DNA of 64,000 bases, taken from NCBI GenBank assembly GCA_002238825.1, contig MPNC01000008.1, positions 1 through 64,000 on the forward strand, written 5' to 3'. The position numbers were made by a program, and so were the translations under genes. Origin of the DNA: SAR202 cluster bacterium bin87. Lineage in GTDB: Bacteria; Chloroflexota; Dehalococcoidia; Lucifugimonadales; UBA3495. The notes under the pieces are model-generated. The model saw nothing but the letters and a program-made list of their open reading frames with translations, was not told where the DNA came from and ran no database searches. This document shows positions 62,783-64,000 of the stretch, in pieces. Numbering within the stretch: position 1 is the stretch's first letter; each line of letters opens with the position of its first letter.

Positions 62783-63478
62783 TCACCGCTCACATTTGGA
62801 GCTATTTCGACATACGATCCAGAAGCAATGCCTTTTGCGAGCATGGTGAGCGGTGGACCACTTCGTCGACGTCATCGGCCCGGAGCGGATCTTGATGATC
62901 AAATCGCAAACCGTAAAGCCGGCTTCGTCGGCCATTCGCATGAAGTCACAGTGGCTCCACTTCGAACGGTGACTATTGACCATGTCCGTGATTTTAGCCA
63001 ACAACAGGCCTTCGGGTTTCAAAACCCGTTTCGCCTGGGCCAAAAACGGCGGGTAGAGGTAACTCAGGCTCCAGTCGTGTTCCTTGCCACAGGCAACCGT
63101 GGCGCCGAAATCCTCATCGAACTTCTTGCTACTCTTGTCCCTGCCCTGTGGACCAACGTGCGGGGGATCATAGACGACGGCTCCAAAAGCGGCGTCCGGC
63201 ACCCCTTCCATGACCCGATTGTCGGCTACGATCATTGGCTCGAATTTCGGGTTGATATCCATCGATACAACGTGCCGTGACGAACCCTTCCAGAAGCGTC
63301 CCCGGTTGTATGTGGCGTCCAGTATCGGCTCGGGGGCGATTGATGCGTAGAACTGCAACATGTTCTCTATCAGGTCCCCATCATTGCCTTCCCACACACT
63401 GCTGATGGGTTGATAGCCTTCGGCCGCGAGCAGTTCTTTCTGTACCAAAGCGGTCAACTCCGTAGTGACGATGCCCAA
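62783..63478 (-). CDS. DNA methyltransferase (amino-type, DPPH motif) of the R-M pair
   Basis: A 231-residue SAM-dependent DNA methyltransferase. SAM-binding ILDATYNRGRFW (about 53-63), MDIN (73-76), and catalytic motif IV VVYDPPHVG (DPPH at 104-107), the amino-methyltransferase pattern for N4-cytosine or N6-adenine. Eco29kI itself is usually paired with a C5-cytosine methylase, so this partner type is unusual. Start TTG 63478 is weak; TTG 63448 with GGAG upstream is an alternative. Base composition of this gene and the nuclease is visibly less G+C-rich than its surroundings, hinting at transfer. Confidence 0.8.
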   Translation of the reverse strand: MGIVTTELTALVQKELLAAEGYQPISSVWEGNDGDLIENMLQFYASIAPEPILDATYNRGRFWKGSSRHVVSMDINPKFEPMIVADNRVMEGVPDAAFGAVVYDPPHVGPQGRDKSSKKFDEDFGATVACGKEHDWSLSYLYPPFLAQAKRVLKPEGLLLAKITDMVNSHRSKWSHCDFMRMADEAGFTVCDLIIKIRSGPMTSTKWSTAHHARKRHCFWIVCRNSSKCER

Positions 63479-63597
63479 TCCCCATGGTTTCTGCTACGCG
63501 CCGCCGCGGGACAATAGTCAGGATTGGTGCAACTATGGTGTAGCGAACCGAGCTGTGGGGCGTCAACGCCGCGGTGTCATCAAATTCCCGCGCCGCC

Positions 63598-64000
63598 TTA
63601 CGCCGGCACCAGCCCCAGGCTCCCCCGCACCGCTTCGACCATCTCGTTGAAGCGGGCGTCGTCGAGGACGGGTGTGGCGTTGCCGAGGCGAACGGTGGGG
63701 ATGATGTCAACCCAGGACTTGCAGCCGCCGTACTCGGGAATGAACGGTGCAGTGGTCGCGTTTTCCATCTTGTAAACGCGCAGCAGCATGATGGTCAGCG
63801 GCACCATGGGTTTCCAGTGGAGGCGGGACTGGGCGTAGGTGTCCGTCCAGATGTGGTGCGGCGCCAGGTCTTCCACCTTGCCCTGCTGGTCGATCTCGAT
63901 GAGCTCGTGGACACGGGCCCAGTGGGTGAAGGTGACGGCGTCCTTGTCGTCCGGGTCGTCGGCCAGCAATTGCCGCAACGCGGATTGGTGGCTGTCTTTC
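63598..64000 (-). CDS. DUF1802-family protein (N-terminus beyond window)
   Basis: The frame is open to the right edge, so the start is missing; the visible 134 residues are the C-terminal part. Segments APHHIWTDTYAQSRLHWKPM, IMLLRVYKM and IPEYGGCKSWVDIIPTV match DUF1802, a family of unknown function common in cyanobacteria and Chloroflexota. No catalytic motif is recognised. Confidence 0.7.
   Translation of the reverse strand, partial: KDSHQSALRQLLADDPDDKDAVTFTHWARVHELIEIDQQGKVEDLAPHHIWTDTYAQSRLHWKPMVPLTIMLLRVYKMENATTAPFIPEYGGCKSWVDIIPTVRLGNATPVLDDARFNEMVEAVRGSLGLVPA

Noticed and set aside
1-64000. CRISPR array, prophage, rRNA operon or insertion sequence
   Set aside because: No regularly spaced repeats, phage structural genes, rRNA sequences or transposases were seen.

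Overview
The window reads as high-GC chromosomal DNA from a free-living bacterium, most plausibly a Chloroflexota lineage close to the Dehalococcoidia/SAR202 groups. That assignment is inference. It rests on the mix of flavin-dependent luciferase-like monooxygenases, GMC oxidoreductases and SDR/acyl-CoA ligase genes, a two-subunit 2-oxoacid:ferredoxin oxidoreductase, a HAS-barrel/HerA-like pair, and unusually long RpoB and RpoC chains. There are no rRNA genes, no complete tRNA that I can support, no CRISPR array and no transposase.

Layout. 1-2.6 kb: pstS lipoprotein gene (cut by the left edge) with an odd leader, then a prolidase-type peptidase. 3-6.7 kb: zinc-type ABC transporter 1 (znuA-znuC-znuB) facing an orphan paralogous permease. 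6.7-10.5 kb: glycosyltransferase 2 and korAB. 10.6-16.1 kb, minus strand: SDR, acyl-CoA ligase, then ccmABCDE. 16.4-19.9 kb: small CxxC protein, GMC oxidoreductase 1, class II fumarase. 20.4-30.2 kb: rpoB-rpoC, both with large insertions. 30.2-34.4 kb: pyrD, a degenerate iron-ADH paralogue, a PaREP1-like protein and an MtaB-type methylthiotransferase. 34.7-41.9 kb: two oligopeptide-type ABC ATPases without permeases, two MFS carriers and two luciferase-like monooxygenases. 42-50 kb: DinB, GYD, GMC oxidoreductase 2, a glutaredoxin-DinB fusion interrupted by an in-frame UGA, PAC2, VOC, MFS, HAD and cupin genes. 50.2-55.3 kb, minus strand: zinc regulon 2 (zur-znuA-znuC-znuB and a His-tailed MFS). 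55.7-58.9 kb: HAS-barrel protein, HerA-like ATPase, panC. 59-62 kb: etfBA and an aldo/keto reductase. 62.2-63.5 kb: a type II restriction-modification pair. Right edge: a partial DUF1802 gene.

The most notable item is the gene at 44853-45632. A good ribosome-binding site and ATG lead after 15 codons to UGA, exactly where the first redox cysteine of a glutaredoxin motif should be (U-x-x-C). Ten bases after the UGA begins a hairpin with an upper stem, a bulged U and a small G-rich apical loop, as in bacterial SECIS elements. I read it as a selenoprotein: a Sec-glutaredoxin fused to a DinB-type domain.

How the parts fit: KorAB, ETF, acyl-CoA ligase and fumarase point to oxidative catabolism of organic acids feeding ferredoxin and flavoprotein electron carriers. 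The GMC, luciferase-like, VOC, DinB and cupin genes look like accessory oxidation of varied organic compounds. Two zinc uptake sets, one with a Fur-family regulator whose promoter carries a 20-bp dyad, suggest zinc limitation is a recurring condition. Several dispersed hairpin repeats punctuate gaps between genes.
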